Below are positions 1 to 5,780 of a stretch of DNA of 7,110 bases, one piece after another. Both the position numbers and the translations under genes were made by a program. The stretch lies in contig NZ_LLZG01000126.1 in assembly GCF_001509475.1 (NCBI RefSeq), positions 1 through 7,110 of the forward strand. Direction: 5' to 3'. How positions within the stretch are numbered: the stretch's first letter is position 1; every line of letters starts with the position of its first letter. This DNA comes from Streptomyces regalis (GTDB lineage: Bacteria; Actinomycetota; Actinomycetes; Streptomycetales; Streptomycetaceae). The notes beneath the pieces were generated by a model. That model was not told where the DNA came from and ran no database searches. It worked only from the letters and a program-made list of their open reading frames with translations.

Positions 1-98
1 AGCGGCAGTTCCGCGCTTCGGGCTACAACGGCACGAGCGTCGACGACATCAGCGCCGCGACCGGCCTGGGCCGCGGCAGCCTCTATGCCGCGTTCGAC
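1..98. repeat. 98-bp terminal direct repeat, left copy
   Basis: Bases 1-98 are identical to 7013-7110, so the window ends overlap. The repeat lies inside the helix-turn-helix coding part of the TetR gene, and joining the ends restores a single uninterrupted reading frame. This is what a circular molecule, or a tandemly repeated unit of 7,012 bp, looks like when written linearly. It could also be an assembly-graph overlap rather than a biological repeat. Seen directly; the interpretation is inference. Confidence 0.95.
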
Positions 99-575
99 GA
101 CAAGCACGGCGTGCTGCTGCAGGCGATGACCGGCTACTTCGCCCGGCTGGCGCAGGGTCCGCCGAAGATGCTCGCCGGACCGGACGAGGGCGCCCTGGAA
201 CGACTGCACGCGTACTTGCTCCGCGCCGTCCACGGGGTGCCACTCGCCGCCGACGTACCCCCCGCCGATGACCGGGCGGCCGCGACCTGCTTCGCCGCCA
301 AGATGGCCCTGGAGATCGGCGCCTCCGACCCCGAGGTGAAACGCCTGGCCAACGACTGCTTCTCCGTAGTCCGGACGGCCGTCGCCGAGTGTCTGCGAGC
401 GGCGCAGCGCAACGGCGACATCGACCCCGACGCGGACCCCGACGACCTCGCCTACCTTCTGCTGACCGTCATCCGCGGGAGCGATGTCGTAGGCGCGTAC
501 GGCCACAGCCCCGACCGCCTCACCTCCATTGCGGAGAACGCGTTCGCCTTGCTGCCCCGCCCACGCCACCACTGA
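1..575 (+). CDS. TetR-family transcriptional regulator, C-terminal 190 residues (5' end at 6964-7012)
   Basis: This is the main part of a TetR/AcrR-type repressor; the first complete codon here starts at base 3. Joined to 6964-7012 it encodes 207 aa, normal for the family. Residues near 18-55 form the DNA-binding helix-turn-helix, with the typical pattern GYNGTSVDDISAATGLGRGS followed by LYAAFDDKHGVL. The remaining helical part (ALERLHAYLLRA onward, ending LLPRPRHH) is the ligand-binding and dimerisation domain, of the NemR/AcrR-like type that commonly senses small organic compounds. It probably represses itself and the divergent hydrolase promoter at the shared intergenic operator, and perhaps the related operator at 1316-1418. 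A hairpin at 618-641 follows the stop. The family is secure; the ligand is unknown. Confidence 0.93.
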   Translation, partial: RQFRASGYNGTSVDDISAATGLGRGSLYAAFDDKHGVLLQAMTGYFARLAQGPPKMLAGPDEGALERLHAYLLRAVHGVPLAADVPPADDRAAATCFAAKMALEIGASDPEVKRLANDCFSVVRTAVAECLRAAQRNGDIDPDADPDDLAYLLLTVIRGSDVVGAYGHSPDRLTSIAENAFALLPRPRHH

Positions 576-617
576 CCAGGGCACAGCCGAACACGGCCCG
601 AAGGTCCACTCGCCGCG

Positions 618-641
618 GGGCAGACGCCTGGGCGGCTGCCC
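618..641 (+). terminator. Candidate hairpin terminator of tetR
   Basis: GGGCAG (618-623) pairs with CTGCCC (636-641), and inside it CGC/GCG extends the stem across an A-G mismatch to a small loop. It starts about 42 bases after the tetR stop. There is no T-run, which is common for actinobacterial terminators. The structure is seen; the function is inferred. Confidence 0.45.
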
Positions 642-1099
642 GAAGAACTGCACCCGCATCCAATCGAGTTGCTCCACCACATGCGCGGTGCCGCCGGGCT
701 TGAACTGCACGGTCAGTCGCCGAACGCCACGCCGCCAGCGGACAGCGGCACTTCGGCCGCCGCTCCGCCAACTCGGACCGCGTGTGCCCGAGTCGGCGAC
801 CGGTCCGATCGTCGCCGTCCTGCGTGGCGTCAGCCTGACGTCATGCTCACCCACGTGGCGAACGTCTCCGTCCCCGGGACCACAACCAGGCACAGGCGGC
901 CACCCGGCTGACGCGCAGGATCGCCCAGGCCCACGGCCACTACCGTGCACCCGGCCGCTCGTCGCCGCCCAGGGGTTCCAGTTCCGGCCGTGCCAGCCAC
1001 AGGTCTGCGACGTTCCCCCCGACCTGCTGCTGGACGTCACACCCGTGTTCGACGTCGAGACCAAGGCGATGGGCTGCATGAACGTGCTGGACCACATGG
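642..1099. other. Unassigned stretch between tetR and the aldolase relic
   Basis: Several overlapping open frames exist on both strands, but none shows a recognisable motif, a ribosome binding site or consistent G/C third-position bias over its length. The forward frame running through about 990-1130 looks more protein-like towards its end, where it runs into the aldolase relic. I see no RNA gene or repeat here. It is most likely decayed DNA or a junction of fragments. Confidence 0.4.
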
Positions 1100-1104
1100 T
1101 CCGA

Positions 1105-1320
1105 GCTGACGGCAAGGGGCTTCCCCGCCTGTTTGCGAGGGGTCTCGGCGCAGGGCGCGGTGAAGGCCGGTCTCGGCCCGGTGGCCGCGCCCGCCGTGGT
1201 CGCCGGCACCACCGTCGGACGCGGTGACGTGATCGTGGCCGACGACGACGGAGTGCTGTGCGCTCCTGCTGCGCCGCTCGCACACACTCGGCCACCGCCG
1301 CCGCAACCACGGAGAAAGGT
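1105..1320 (+). pseudogene. Relic of a LigK/GalC (RraA-fold) 4-hydroxy-4-methyl-2-oxoglutarate aldolase, C-terminal part
   Basis: The forward frame starting at 1133 reads GVSAQGAVKAGLGPVAAP and then VGRGDVIVADDDGVLCAP. This is the characteristic C-terminal half of RraA-fold aldolases (family pattern 'SAQGTVKA...GDVVVADDDGVVVVP'). The preceding piece GLPRLFARG (about 1111-1140) matches the family just upstream but lies in a different frame, so there is a frameshift near 1136-1145. A possible tail, ATTEKGKA, lies in a third frame near 1300-1325. The N-terminal half, including the metal/substrate region, is not visible. Intact relatives cleave 4-hydroxy-4-methyl-2-oxoglutarate or 4-carboxy-4-hydroxy-2-oxoadipate in protocatechuate and gallate 4,5-cleavage. 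The relic stops where promoter copy A begins. Not functional as read. Confidence 0.72.
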
Positions 1321-1418
1321 AAAGCCGACCCGTCGCACTTGACAACTCAGTACAGAACTGCCTAGATTTCTGACTGTTCAGTACATAACCGTTTTGAGCT
1401 CACCGGACAGGCTGCGTG
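1316..1418 (+). promoter_or_regulatory. Promoter-operator copy A (inverted homologue of 6855-6957)
   Basis: By my hand alignment about 83 of 103 positions match the reverse complement of 6855-6957, the tetR/hydrolase intergenic region. A rightward promoter reads TTGACA (1339-1344), 18 bp, TAGATT (1363-1368), with transcription expected to start near 1375. Inverted half-sites GTACAGAAC (1350-1358) and GTTCAGTAC (1376-1384) and the small palindrome ACTGTTCAGT (1373-1382) flank the -10 and are conserved in both copies, so they are the best candidates for TetR operators. A degenerate relic of the leftward tetR-type promoter (TTGTCA, then TTACCT on the minus strand) is also recognisable, but no regulator follows it here. 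Confidence 0.78.
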
Positions 1419-1612
1419 GCGCCATCACCGCCCCGTCGCTCTACCTCCACGGGGCCGACGACAACTGCTTTTCCGTGGAGGTGAGCGATGGCATGGCCGA
1501 CCTGTTCACCAACGGCTTCGAACGCATCGTCATACCCGGCGCGGGGCACTTCCCGCACCTGGAGCAGCCCAAGACGGTCGCTGACCACATCCTGGGCTTC
1601 CTGAACGGCTGA
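1394..1612 (+). pseudogene. C-terminal stump of an alpha/beta hydrolase (epoxide-hydrolase-like)
   Basis: About 64 residues from 1419 onward are the C-terminal end of an alpha/beta-hydrolase fold. APSLYLHGADDNCF carries the catalytic acid (Asp in HGADD) and IPGAGHFPHLEQP carries the catalytic His, ending DHILGFLNG and stop. The nucleophile elbow and N-terminal two thirds are missing, so it cannot be an active hydrolase. Homology with the other promoter copy runs to 1418 and hydrolase sequence starts right after it, so a deletion appears to have fused the promoter leader to the stump. The only start near the junction is a TTG at 1394 with no clear ribosome binding site. The 3' end closely matches DNA just upstream of the FAD monooxygenase (5383-5411). 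It lies 40 bp before the methyltransferase ORF and is probably co-transcribed. Confidence 0.8.
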
Positions 1613-1671
1613 CCCCCTCCCACCACCCGGAACTCGAAGGGTTGACCGAACCATGACTGACAAGGAACGGC

Positions 1672-1677
1672 AGGAGG
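1672..1677 (+). promoter_or_regulatory. Shine-Dalgarno that decides the methyltransferase start
   Basis: AGGAGG is a full anti-16S match. Its spacing is 8 bases to GTG 1686 and only 2 to ATG 1680, which favours the GTG and shortens the protein by 11 residues relative to ATG 1653. Confidence 0.6.
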
Positions 1678-1685
1678 CCATGGCT

Positions 1686-2450
1686 GTGACGACTTCTTTC
1701 GTGGAAAAGCACCGCGGCACCGAGGCCATGCTGGCCCTCCTCGACGCGATGGACCAGATGCCGAGCGCCAGCCTGCTGCGGGCCCGCTCCTACGAACTGC
1801 TGTCTCTTGTCCCGGGCTCGTCTGCCGTGGACATCGGCTGCGGTGCCGGGCGGGCCGTCGCCGAGCTGGCCGAGCGTGGCGTCCACGCGGTGGGCGTGGA
1901 TCCCGATCCGTGGATGCTGGCCGAGGCCCGGAAACGGTGGCCGGCGGCCGAGTTCCGGGAGGCGGGGGCGGAGGAGCTGCCGTTCGCCGACGGAAGTGTG
2001 CGCGGCTACCGTGCCGACAAGGTCTTCCACGCACTTCAGGAGCCATGGCGCGCGGTGGCGGAAGCGCGGCGCGTCCTCTGCCCGGGCGGCAGGATCGTCC
2101 TGGTCGGGCAGGACTGGGACGCCATCATGGTCGACTCCGATGATGCGGCGCTCACCCGCACGATCGTGCACGCCCGCGCCGACCTCCTGGGCACGCCCCG
2201 CGCCGGCCGCCAGTACCGCAACCTGCTCCTGGACGGCGGCTTCAACGACGTCACAATCGAGGTGCACACCAGCGTGTTCACCGATCCCGCGATGCTGTCG
2301 CTGCTCACCGGGCTCGCCGAGCGGGCCTGCACGAGCGGTGCCGTCGGCCGTGACCAGGCCCATGAGTGGCTCGCCGAACAGCACCGACGCGCCGAGGCCG
2401 ACCGCTTCCTCATCGCCATTCCGTTCTTCGTGGCTGCCGCCTCCACCTAG
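1686..2450 (+). CDS. Class I SAM-dependent methyltransferase (UbiE-like)
   Basis: Predicted cytoplasmic methyltransferase of 254 aa (265 aa from ATG 1653). The Rossmann core is clear. Motif I AVDIGCGAGRAVAEL (Gly-rich loop about residues 49-55) binds S-adenosylmethionine, GVDPDP supplies the acidic residue (Asp72) for the SAM ribose, AEELPFADGS is the adenine-pocket motif, and ARRVLCPGGRIVLVGQDWD is the usual post-motif strand. I prefer the GTG at 1686 because AGGAGG (1672-1677) sits 8 bases before it. ATG 1680 is only 2 bases from that site, and ATG 1653 has only a weak GAAGGG 12 bases away. It is probably transcribed from copy A together with the hydrolase stump, hence TetR-controlled. The methyl acceptor is unknown; relatives act on small molecules in secondary metabolism. 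No truncation seen. Confidence 0.9.
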   Translation: MTTSFVEKHRGTEAMLALLDAMDQMPSASLLRARSYELLSLVPGSSAVDIGCGAGRAVAELAERGVHAVGVDPDPWMLAEARKRWPAAEFREAGAEELPFADGSVRGYRADKVFHALQEPWRAVAEARRVLCPGGRIVLVGQDWDAIMVDSDDAALTRTIVHARADLLGTPRAGRQYRNLLLDGGFNDVTIEVHTSVFTDPAMLSLLTGLAERACTSGAVGRDQAHEWLAEQHRRAEADRFLIAIPFFVAAAST

Positions 2451-2510
2451 AGAGCAGATGGAGCACGGGCTGCGGGGATCCGCGTGACCGGGGAACGGTG
2501 ACCACGCCTG

Positions 2511-2830
2511 TCAGGCACTCGTGGCCGATGTGGGTTTCCATGGCCAGCTGGGGGTGGCCCCCTTCCGTGCGAGACGCCTGGTCATAAGGGCGATTACGAC
2601 CCAGGTGATCAGGCTCTCAGTACTGGATGCCGTTCGTAGTCCCGGGCATGGCAGCATGCGTGCATCATCCACGCGAGCGACCTCTCGACGACCCAGCGGC
2701 GCGGCAGCACGACGAAGCCAGAGGCGTCTTTGGGGCGGCTGACCGGCTTGACGGTCAGGTTGAGGTGCTGTTTCGCCCAGTCGACGAGCTTTCCGGCGTA
2801 GGCGGGCGAGGGCGGCGAGGGCCGGGACGA
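2511..2830 (-). pseudogene. IS5-family transposase, C-terminal fragment with frameshift
   Basis: On the minus strand, AYAGKLVDWAKQHLNLTVK, then GFVVLPRRWVVERSLAWM and HARDYER form the C-terminal DDE region of IS5-type actinobacterial transposases, including the final catalytic Glu of WVVERSLAW. The reading continues in another frame as ESLITWVVIALMTRRLARKG and ends with a stop at 2511-2513, so a frameshift lies near 2620-2630. Everything upstream of AYAGKLV (the two catalytic Asp residues and the N-terminus) is absent. No terminal inverted repeats could be recognised. It is an inactive relic lying tail-to-tail with the methyltransferase. Confidence 0.85.
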
Positions 2831-2889
2831 GCAGATGCCCGAGGAGAACGCGGCGATCGTCACCGGCCCCGTCGAACGGCCGGTCAGCT

Positions 2890-3415
2890 CGGCGAGTTCA
2901 CAGCGGGCCTCCGCCTGGTCGTCGAGTACGACGGCGACGATCCCGATCCGCACGAGCAAATGCGCGACCTGGCGTCCGCGCCGATCGCCGACGACGAGTA
3001 CCGCGTGGTCGCCCCGGCCGACTGGTCACCGTCGCCCCGCTCGGTCAGGGACCTCGCCGACCGCCCCTGGGTGACCGGCCGGCACGGCGTGCGGTCGTGC
3101 CCTCGCGCGCATCTCCGCGCAGTACGCCTACACCCCGGGCCGCGCCCACACCGCTCGGGAGTTCCCCATCGCACCGTCCCTGGTCCGAGCGGGCCTCGGC
3201 GCGGCCGTGGTCCCCACCCTCGCCCTCACCGGCGCCCCACCCGAAACCGTGGCCCTGCCCCGCGGTCCCCGCAGCGGGCCACCGCCGCATCGCGGCCGTA
3301 TGGCCCGCTTCCCCGTCCGGCCCACAACCCCGAACCGCGGCCGTGGCTCAGGCCCTCCGCCAGTCGGCCGAGAACCTGGGGCTCACGCCTGCGCCCTTGA
3401 GGGAAACGGGCGTGA
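2890..3415 (+). pseudogene. LysR-type regulator, degraded substrate-binding domain
   Basis: Three frames in succession give pieces of one LysR effector-binding domain. Frame 2 (about 2890-3095) reads GLRLVVEYDGDDPDPHEQM, PIADDEYRVVAPADW and DLADRPWVTG. Another frame (about 3096-3280) reads ALARISAQYAYTPGRAHTAR and SLVRAGLGAAVVPTLAL. The next (about 3278-3415) reads GHRRIAAVWPASPSGPQP and ALRQSAENLGLT. The DNA-binding winged helix is missing, a block of about 20 residues between HEQM and PIADDEY seems deleted, and at least two frameshifts separate the pieces. The fragment abuts the IS5 relic at its 5' side, suggesting truncation by that element. Nonfunctional. Confidence 0.82.
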
Positions 3416-3436
3416 CGTGCGTGACTTGGAGGCCGC

Positions 3437-3502
3437 GCCGGCGGCGAGGATACCGATGGGCTCAACGCGCACCTCCCAGCCGTGGCAGTACGGGCAGTGC
3501 AC
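3437..3502 (-). pseudogene. Thioredoxin-reductase-like FAD/NAD(P) oxidoreductase, internal scrap
   Basis: The minus-strand peptide VHCPYCHGWEVRVEPIGILA is the redox-active region of the thioredoxin-reductase-like flavoprotein family (usual form 'HCPYCHGWEVRDQPIGVLA'), with the CxxC cysteines preserved. Only about 22 residues are recognisable. The flanks belong to the LysR relic on one side and the Tn3 transposase relic on the other. It is too short to function and is a recombination remnant. Confidence 0.72.
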
Positions 3503-3756
3503 CAGTCTGAGCAGATGTGGTGCCTGACGGTGGCCACCGACGCAATCGTTACCTGGAGCACCGAGTTTCACGGCCTGGCGGTGACCCCGCTGCGTCGTGC
3601 CGGCTGGCCCATCGACGATGAGCTGCTGGCCTCTGGCCCAGCCACCACGCCAACGTCCACTTTTACGGAACCCACTCGGCGGACATCGACGGCGTTGGCC
3701 AAGCTGGACCCGACGGCTACCGGCCGCTGCGGCCACCCAGGGCCGCCCGCGGCTGA
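3503..3756 (+). pseudogene. Tn3-family transposase, C-terminal fragment with frameshifts
   Basis: QSEQMWCLTVATDAIVTWST, EFHGLAVTPLRRAGWPIDDE and LLAS in one frame, then HHANVHFYGTHSADID in another, and finally DGYRPLR form the extreme C-terminus of Tn3-type DDE transposases (family pattern 'EQAWCLTLLTNAVV.WTTEY...IDDEVLAH..P..SANINFFG...DGYRPLR'). At least one frameshift lies near 3630-3640. ALAKLDP appears in the first frame near 3693-3715, pointing to another indel. The catalytic core is absent and no 38-bp terminal repeats were recognised. Confidence 0.82.
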
Positions 3757-3785
3757 TCTGTGCTGTGGCTGCTCGCCTTACAGGC

Positions 3786-3929
3786 ATGGCCAGCGAACTG
3801 CACGATGCCTACACCGGCCGGCTGCGTTCGTTCCTCAACAACGCACGCACCAGCATCGGACCCGGCTCCTTCGTCGTCCGCGACCGCCGCGGTGGCGGCG
3901 ATTCCACGACCAAGCCGCGGCGCCGATGA
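3786..3929 (+). CDS. Small hypothetical protein (47 aa), possibly a relic
   Basis: ATG 3786 opens a 47-residue frame (MASELHDAYTGRLRSF, then LNNARTSIGPGSFVVRDRR, ending TKPRRR). Codon use is strongly G/C-ending, as expected for a real actinobacterial gene. The N-terminal half is probably helical and the tail is basic. No clear ribosome binding site precedes it. Its stop overlaps the next ORF's start by four bases (ATGA at 3926-3929), typical of translationally coupled genes. I do not recognise the family. The open frame continues upstream, so this may be the end of a longer broken gene. It follows directly on the Tn3 relic, so cargo of a former element is possible. Confidence 0.45.
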   Translation: MASELHDAYTGRLRSFLNNARTSIGPGSFVVRDRRGGGDSTTKPRRR

Positions 3930-4070
3930 CCCGCCTCGCCAACCGCGTCGTGCGCTCTGAACCCGCCCAGGGTCCGCTGCGGCTGCACCGCCTCGACCGC
4001 AAGACCGGGATCGCGTGCAGCCGGTGCGGCACCCGCAGCCGGACCACGGTAGTCGTCACAGTTGCGGGCC
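3926..4070 (+). pseudogene. 5' part of a small CxxC protein gene, 3' end lost
   Basis: ATG 3926 overlaps the preceding stop (ATGA). The protein-like part reads MTRLANRVVRSEPAQGPLRL, HRLDRKTGIACSRCGTRSRT and VVVTVAG, with a CSRCG pair that looks like one knuckle of a zinc ribbon. The second cysteine pair expected for a zinc ribbon is not seen. After about 4070 the frame stays open but runs antisense to the FAD monooxygenase with no protein-like character, so the gene appears truncated at a junction. No family recognised; inferred to be a relic. Confidence 0.4.
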
Positions 4071-4111
4071 CAGACGACCTCGTTCTCCCGCTCTTATTCG
4101 AGGAACTCCAC

Positions 4112-5353
4112 TCACGCTGCAGCGGCGGCGATATCCAGACTTTTCATCCGCGCACTGTTGGCCCTCGTCTTGGCGAGCAGCCGGCCGGCGATCGGCAGCC
4201 GGGCGAGGCGGATCATCGCGGACCGAAGCAGCAACTCGGCGCGGTTGCCTGGGGTGAAGAAACTGCGCTGGCTCACAGCGCTGCCGAGATGGTGGGCGAT
4301 GAACGGGCGCAGGTGGTCCTCCCAGTCCTGCAGCGCTCGTGGCACGTCGTGGGGGTGGCGTTCCAGCATGGTGCCGAGCAGGTCCGCCCCGGCCATGCCG
4401 GTGGATGCCCCCATGGCGGAGTAAACGGTCAGGCACCACGCGGCGTCGCCGACGAGCACGACTCGGCCGCGGTGCCAGTGGTCGAGGTGCACCTGCTCGG
4501 CGGAGTCGAACAGGTGGTCCGGGGCCTTCTCGAACTGGTCGAGCAGCCAACCGAGCGTGGAGCCGGTGGGCTCGGGGCCGTAGGCGGCGCGCAGCGAGTC
4601 GATGGCCGGCCGGGTGAACTCGGCGTCCACGTCGTCGGTGCGGTAGGAGAACAGCACCGACGGCGTACGGTCGGCGAACGGGAACACCCATACCGATCGG
4701 CCTGCCTCGGTCATGCTCAGCCCGTCCTGTGGGCGGTAGCCGGGTACCGGCTCGGGCAGTCTGTACACGGCGATCATGTAGTTCAGCCGACGGATCGGGC
4801 TCTGCTCGGGCTCGAACGCAAGCCGGCGCACCGTCGAGCGCAGTCCGTCTGCCCCGACCACCAGGTCGAACCGTTCGACGGTCGACGTCTCCGTCGTCAG
4901 GTCGCGGATCTCGACGTCCACCCCGTCGAGGTACTGGTCCAGCGCGATCGGCACGGTCGAGTACCGTATCTCGACCTCGTCGGGCAGGGCGGTGAAGGCC
5001 GCGTCTTCGATGTCGCCCCGCAGTACCATTCGAGACCCGCCGAACACATCGGCGTAGCCCACACCGCGGCGGCGCCGGCCCGTGCGGTCGAGGTCGTAGC
5101 TCACGCTTTCCGGAGCGAAGCGATTCGGCACCGCATCGGCGAAGCCCAGCCGTTCGGCGGCGGCGAGCCCGGTCCCGAACAGGGCGATGAAGTATCCGCC
5201 GCGGCGCCGCTCGGGGGCCTTCTCCAGCACCACCACGTCCCAGCCCGCGCGATGCAGTCGCAGCGCGGAGGCGATCCCGCTGATCCCGAGGCCGACCACC
5301 AGGGCCCGCTGTCTCGATGTCGTGTTCTTGTCCATGGGATTGCGCTCCGTCAT
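4112..5353 (-). CDS. FAD-dependent monooxygenase (PHBH/TetX-type, class A)
   Basis: Predicted single-component flavin hydroxylase of 413 aa that would use NAD(P)H and O2 to hydroxylate or epoxidise an organic substrate in the cytoplasm. Motifs run in order: ALVVGLGISGIASALRLHRA is the N-terminal FAD-binding GxGxxG (about 21-26) with Glu44 (VVVLEK) for the ribose, MVLRGDIED carries the conserved Arg region, DLVVGADGLRSTVR is the DG motif, and GRVVLVGDAAW is the second FAD motif (GD about 302-303). The usual His after GDAA is Trp here. I chose ATG 5353 because GAAGGA lies about 7 bases upstream. ATG 5335 (preceded by GGAG) and ATG 5368 (overlapping the upstream relic's stop as ATGA) are alternatives. 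Probably transcribed leftward with the hydrolase from promoter B, unless the intervening hairpins end that transcript. Substrate unknown. Confidence 0.9.
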   Translation of the reverse strand: MTERNPMDKNTTSRQRALVVGLGISGIASALRLHRAGWDVVVLEKAPERRRGGYFIALFGTGLAAAERLGFADAVPNRFAPESVSYDLDRTGRRRRGVGYADVFGGSRMVLRGDIEDAAFTALPDEVEIRYSTVPIALDQYLDGVDVEIRDLTTETSTVERFDLVVGADGLRSTVRRLAFEPEQSPIRRLNYMIAVYRLPEPVPGYRPQDGLSMTEAGRSVWVFPFADRTPSVLFSYRTDDVDAEFTRPAIDSLRAAYGPEPTGSTLGWLLDQFEKAPDHLFDSAEQVHLDHWHRGRVVLVGDAAWCLTVYSAMGASTGMAGADLLGTMLERHPHDVPRALQDWEDHLRPFIAHHLGSAVSQRSFFTPGNRAELLLRSAMIRLARLPIAGRLLAKTRANSARMKSLDIAAAAA

Positions 5354-5364
5354 TGTCGTGTCCT

Positions 5365-5475
5365 TCATCTGGTTGGGGTGGGTCGGCCGTTCAGGAAGCC
5401 GAGGATGTGGAGTCGTCGAGGCGGGCGAGGACGTCGAGGAGTGTGGCGTTGACCTCGGCGGGACTCTCCTGCTTG
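5365..5475 (-). pseudogene. Composite relic of alpha/beta-hydrolase C-termini
   Basis: Two overlapping minus-strand frames carry hydrolase-like ends. QESPAEVNATLLDVLARLDD (about 5412-5471) resembles the last helix of an alpha/beta hydrolase. In another frame, LHILGFLNGRPTPTR (5368-5412) repeats the DHILGFLNG end of the stump at 1394-1612. At DNA level about 27 of 29 bases match (5383-5411 reverse complement versus about 1588-1616), but the TGA stop of the first copy is CGA here, so this frame runs on and stops in an ATGA overlap at the monooxygenase start. It appears to be the scar of a deletion or recombination between hydrolase genes. Confidence 0.6.
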
Positions 5476-5498
5476 CTTGCTTCTGGGCATGGCTGAAT

Positions 5499-5528
5499 CC
5501 GTCTGGAACCTGATCAGCTTCCAGACGG
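5499..5528. repeat. 30-bp near-perfect palindrome
   Basis: CCGTCTGGAA (5499-5508) is the exact inverse complement of TTCCAGACGG (5519-5528). The centre CTGATCAG (5510-5517) is itself a palindrome on the same axis, so 14 of 15 base pairs are symmetric (only 5509/5518 mismatch). It lies upstream of the monooxygenase on its transcribed side. It may be an operator, an intrinsic terminator or processing hairpin, or a recombination/replication site. The sequence does not decide. Confidence 0.6.
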
Positions 5529-5544
5529 GAAAACGGATCGGTTT

Positions 5545-5564
5545 CCTCACTGATGAAGGTGAGG
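5545..5564. repeat. Short inverted repeat
   Basis: CCTCAC (5545-5550) and GTGAGG (5559-5564) are separated by 8 bases. Just before it, GGAAA and TTTCC (about 5527-5546) form another weak pair. Together with the 30-bp palindrome and the 12-bp palindrome CTGAGATCTCAG (5578-5589), this makes a dense cluster of dyads in an otherwise gene-poor spacer. Confidence 0.4.
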
Positions 5565-5577
5565 CGAGGGGGATGGG

Positions 5578-5589
5578 CTGAGATCTCAG
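5578..5589. repeat. 12-bp perfect palindrome CTGAGATCTCAG
   Basis: Perfect dyad symmetry, in the spacer between the monooxygenase arm and the hydrolase. It could be a regulator site; chance is possible at this length. Confidence 0.35.
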
Positions 5590-5599
5590 GGCTTCAAGA

Positions 5600-5773
5600 T
5601 CATCCTGTGGTCCCTTGTGGGCTTACCTTGGTGATCCCCTGGAGGGCCGCGCCGGTGTCCGCGGTGGCCAGCATCCTGTTGATGTCGAGGCCGGCCGCTG
5701 CGGAGGCCCCGACCTGGGCGACCAGATCGGTGGCGTTGCCGGCTCCGCACGCGCGGAGCCGGCCCTTCGACAT
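5600..5773 (-). CDS. Unrecognised small ORF (57 aa), possibly the end of a lost gene
   Basis: ATG 5773 lies 7 bases after the hydrolase stop and opens a 57-residue frame: MSKGRLRACGAGNATDLVAQ, then VGASAAAGLDINRMLATADT and GAALQGITKV. From NATDLVAQ onward codons are almost all G/C-ending and the peptide looks like a genuine Ala-rich C-terminal helix pair, so the stretch was probably coding. The first 13 codons, however, contain a strong hairpin (5738-5763), and no Shine-Dalgarno is seen. It may be the 3' end of a gene whose front was replaced by the hydrolase, or a short real gene. Family not recognised. Confidence 0.35.
   Translation of the reverse strand: MSKGRLRACGAGNATDLVAQVGASAAAGLDINRMLATADTGAALQGITKVSPQGTTG
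5738..5763 (-). terminator. Strong hairpin terminator after the DhlA-like hydrolase
   Basis: GCCGGCTCCGC (5738-5748) pairs perfectly with GCGGAGCCGGC (5753-5763) across a 4-base loop: an 11-bp G/C stem 17 bases after the hydrolase stop in its direction of transcription. There is no T-run, as is frequent in high-GC actinobacteria. If efficient it would uncouple the downstream monooxygenase from promoter B. Confidence 0.65.
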
Positions 5774-5780
5774 TCAGGAT

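Noticed and set aside
529..1227. 232-codon plus-strand frame starting inside the tetR 3' end
   Set aside because: Pro/Arg/Ser-rich shadow for most of its length. Only GLPRLFARG near its end is meaningful, and that belongs to the frameshifted aldolase relic.
1530..2384. 284-codon open frame on the minus strand
   Set aside because: Antisense to the methyltransferase, whose motifs and ribosome site are unambiguous.
2627..3400. 257-codon plus-strand frame as one protein
   Set aside because: It joins the antisense of the IS5 relic to one frame of the LysR relic. Only the central LysR segment is real, and the domain continues in other frames.
3482..5452. 656-codon open frame on the plus strand
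   Set aside because: From about 4112 it lies antisense to the clear FAD monooxygenase and has no motif there. Its only protein-like parts are the Tn3 transposase end and the CxxC ORF near its start. Long shadow frames are common in very GC-rich genes.
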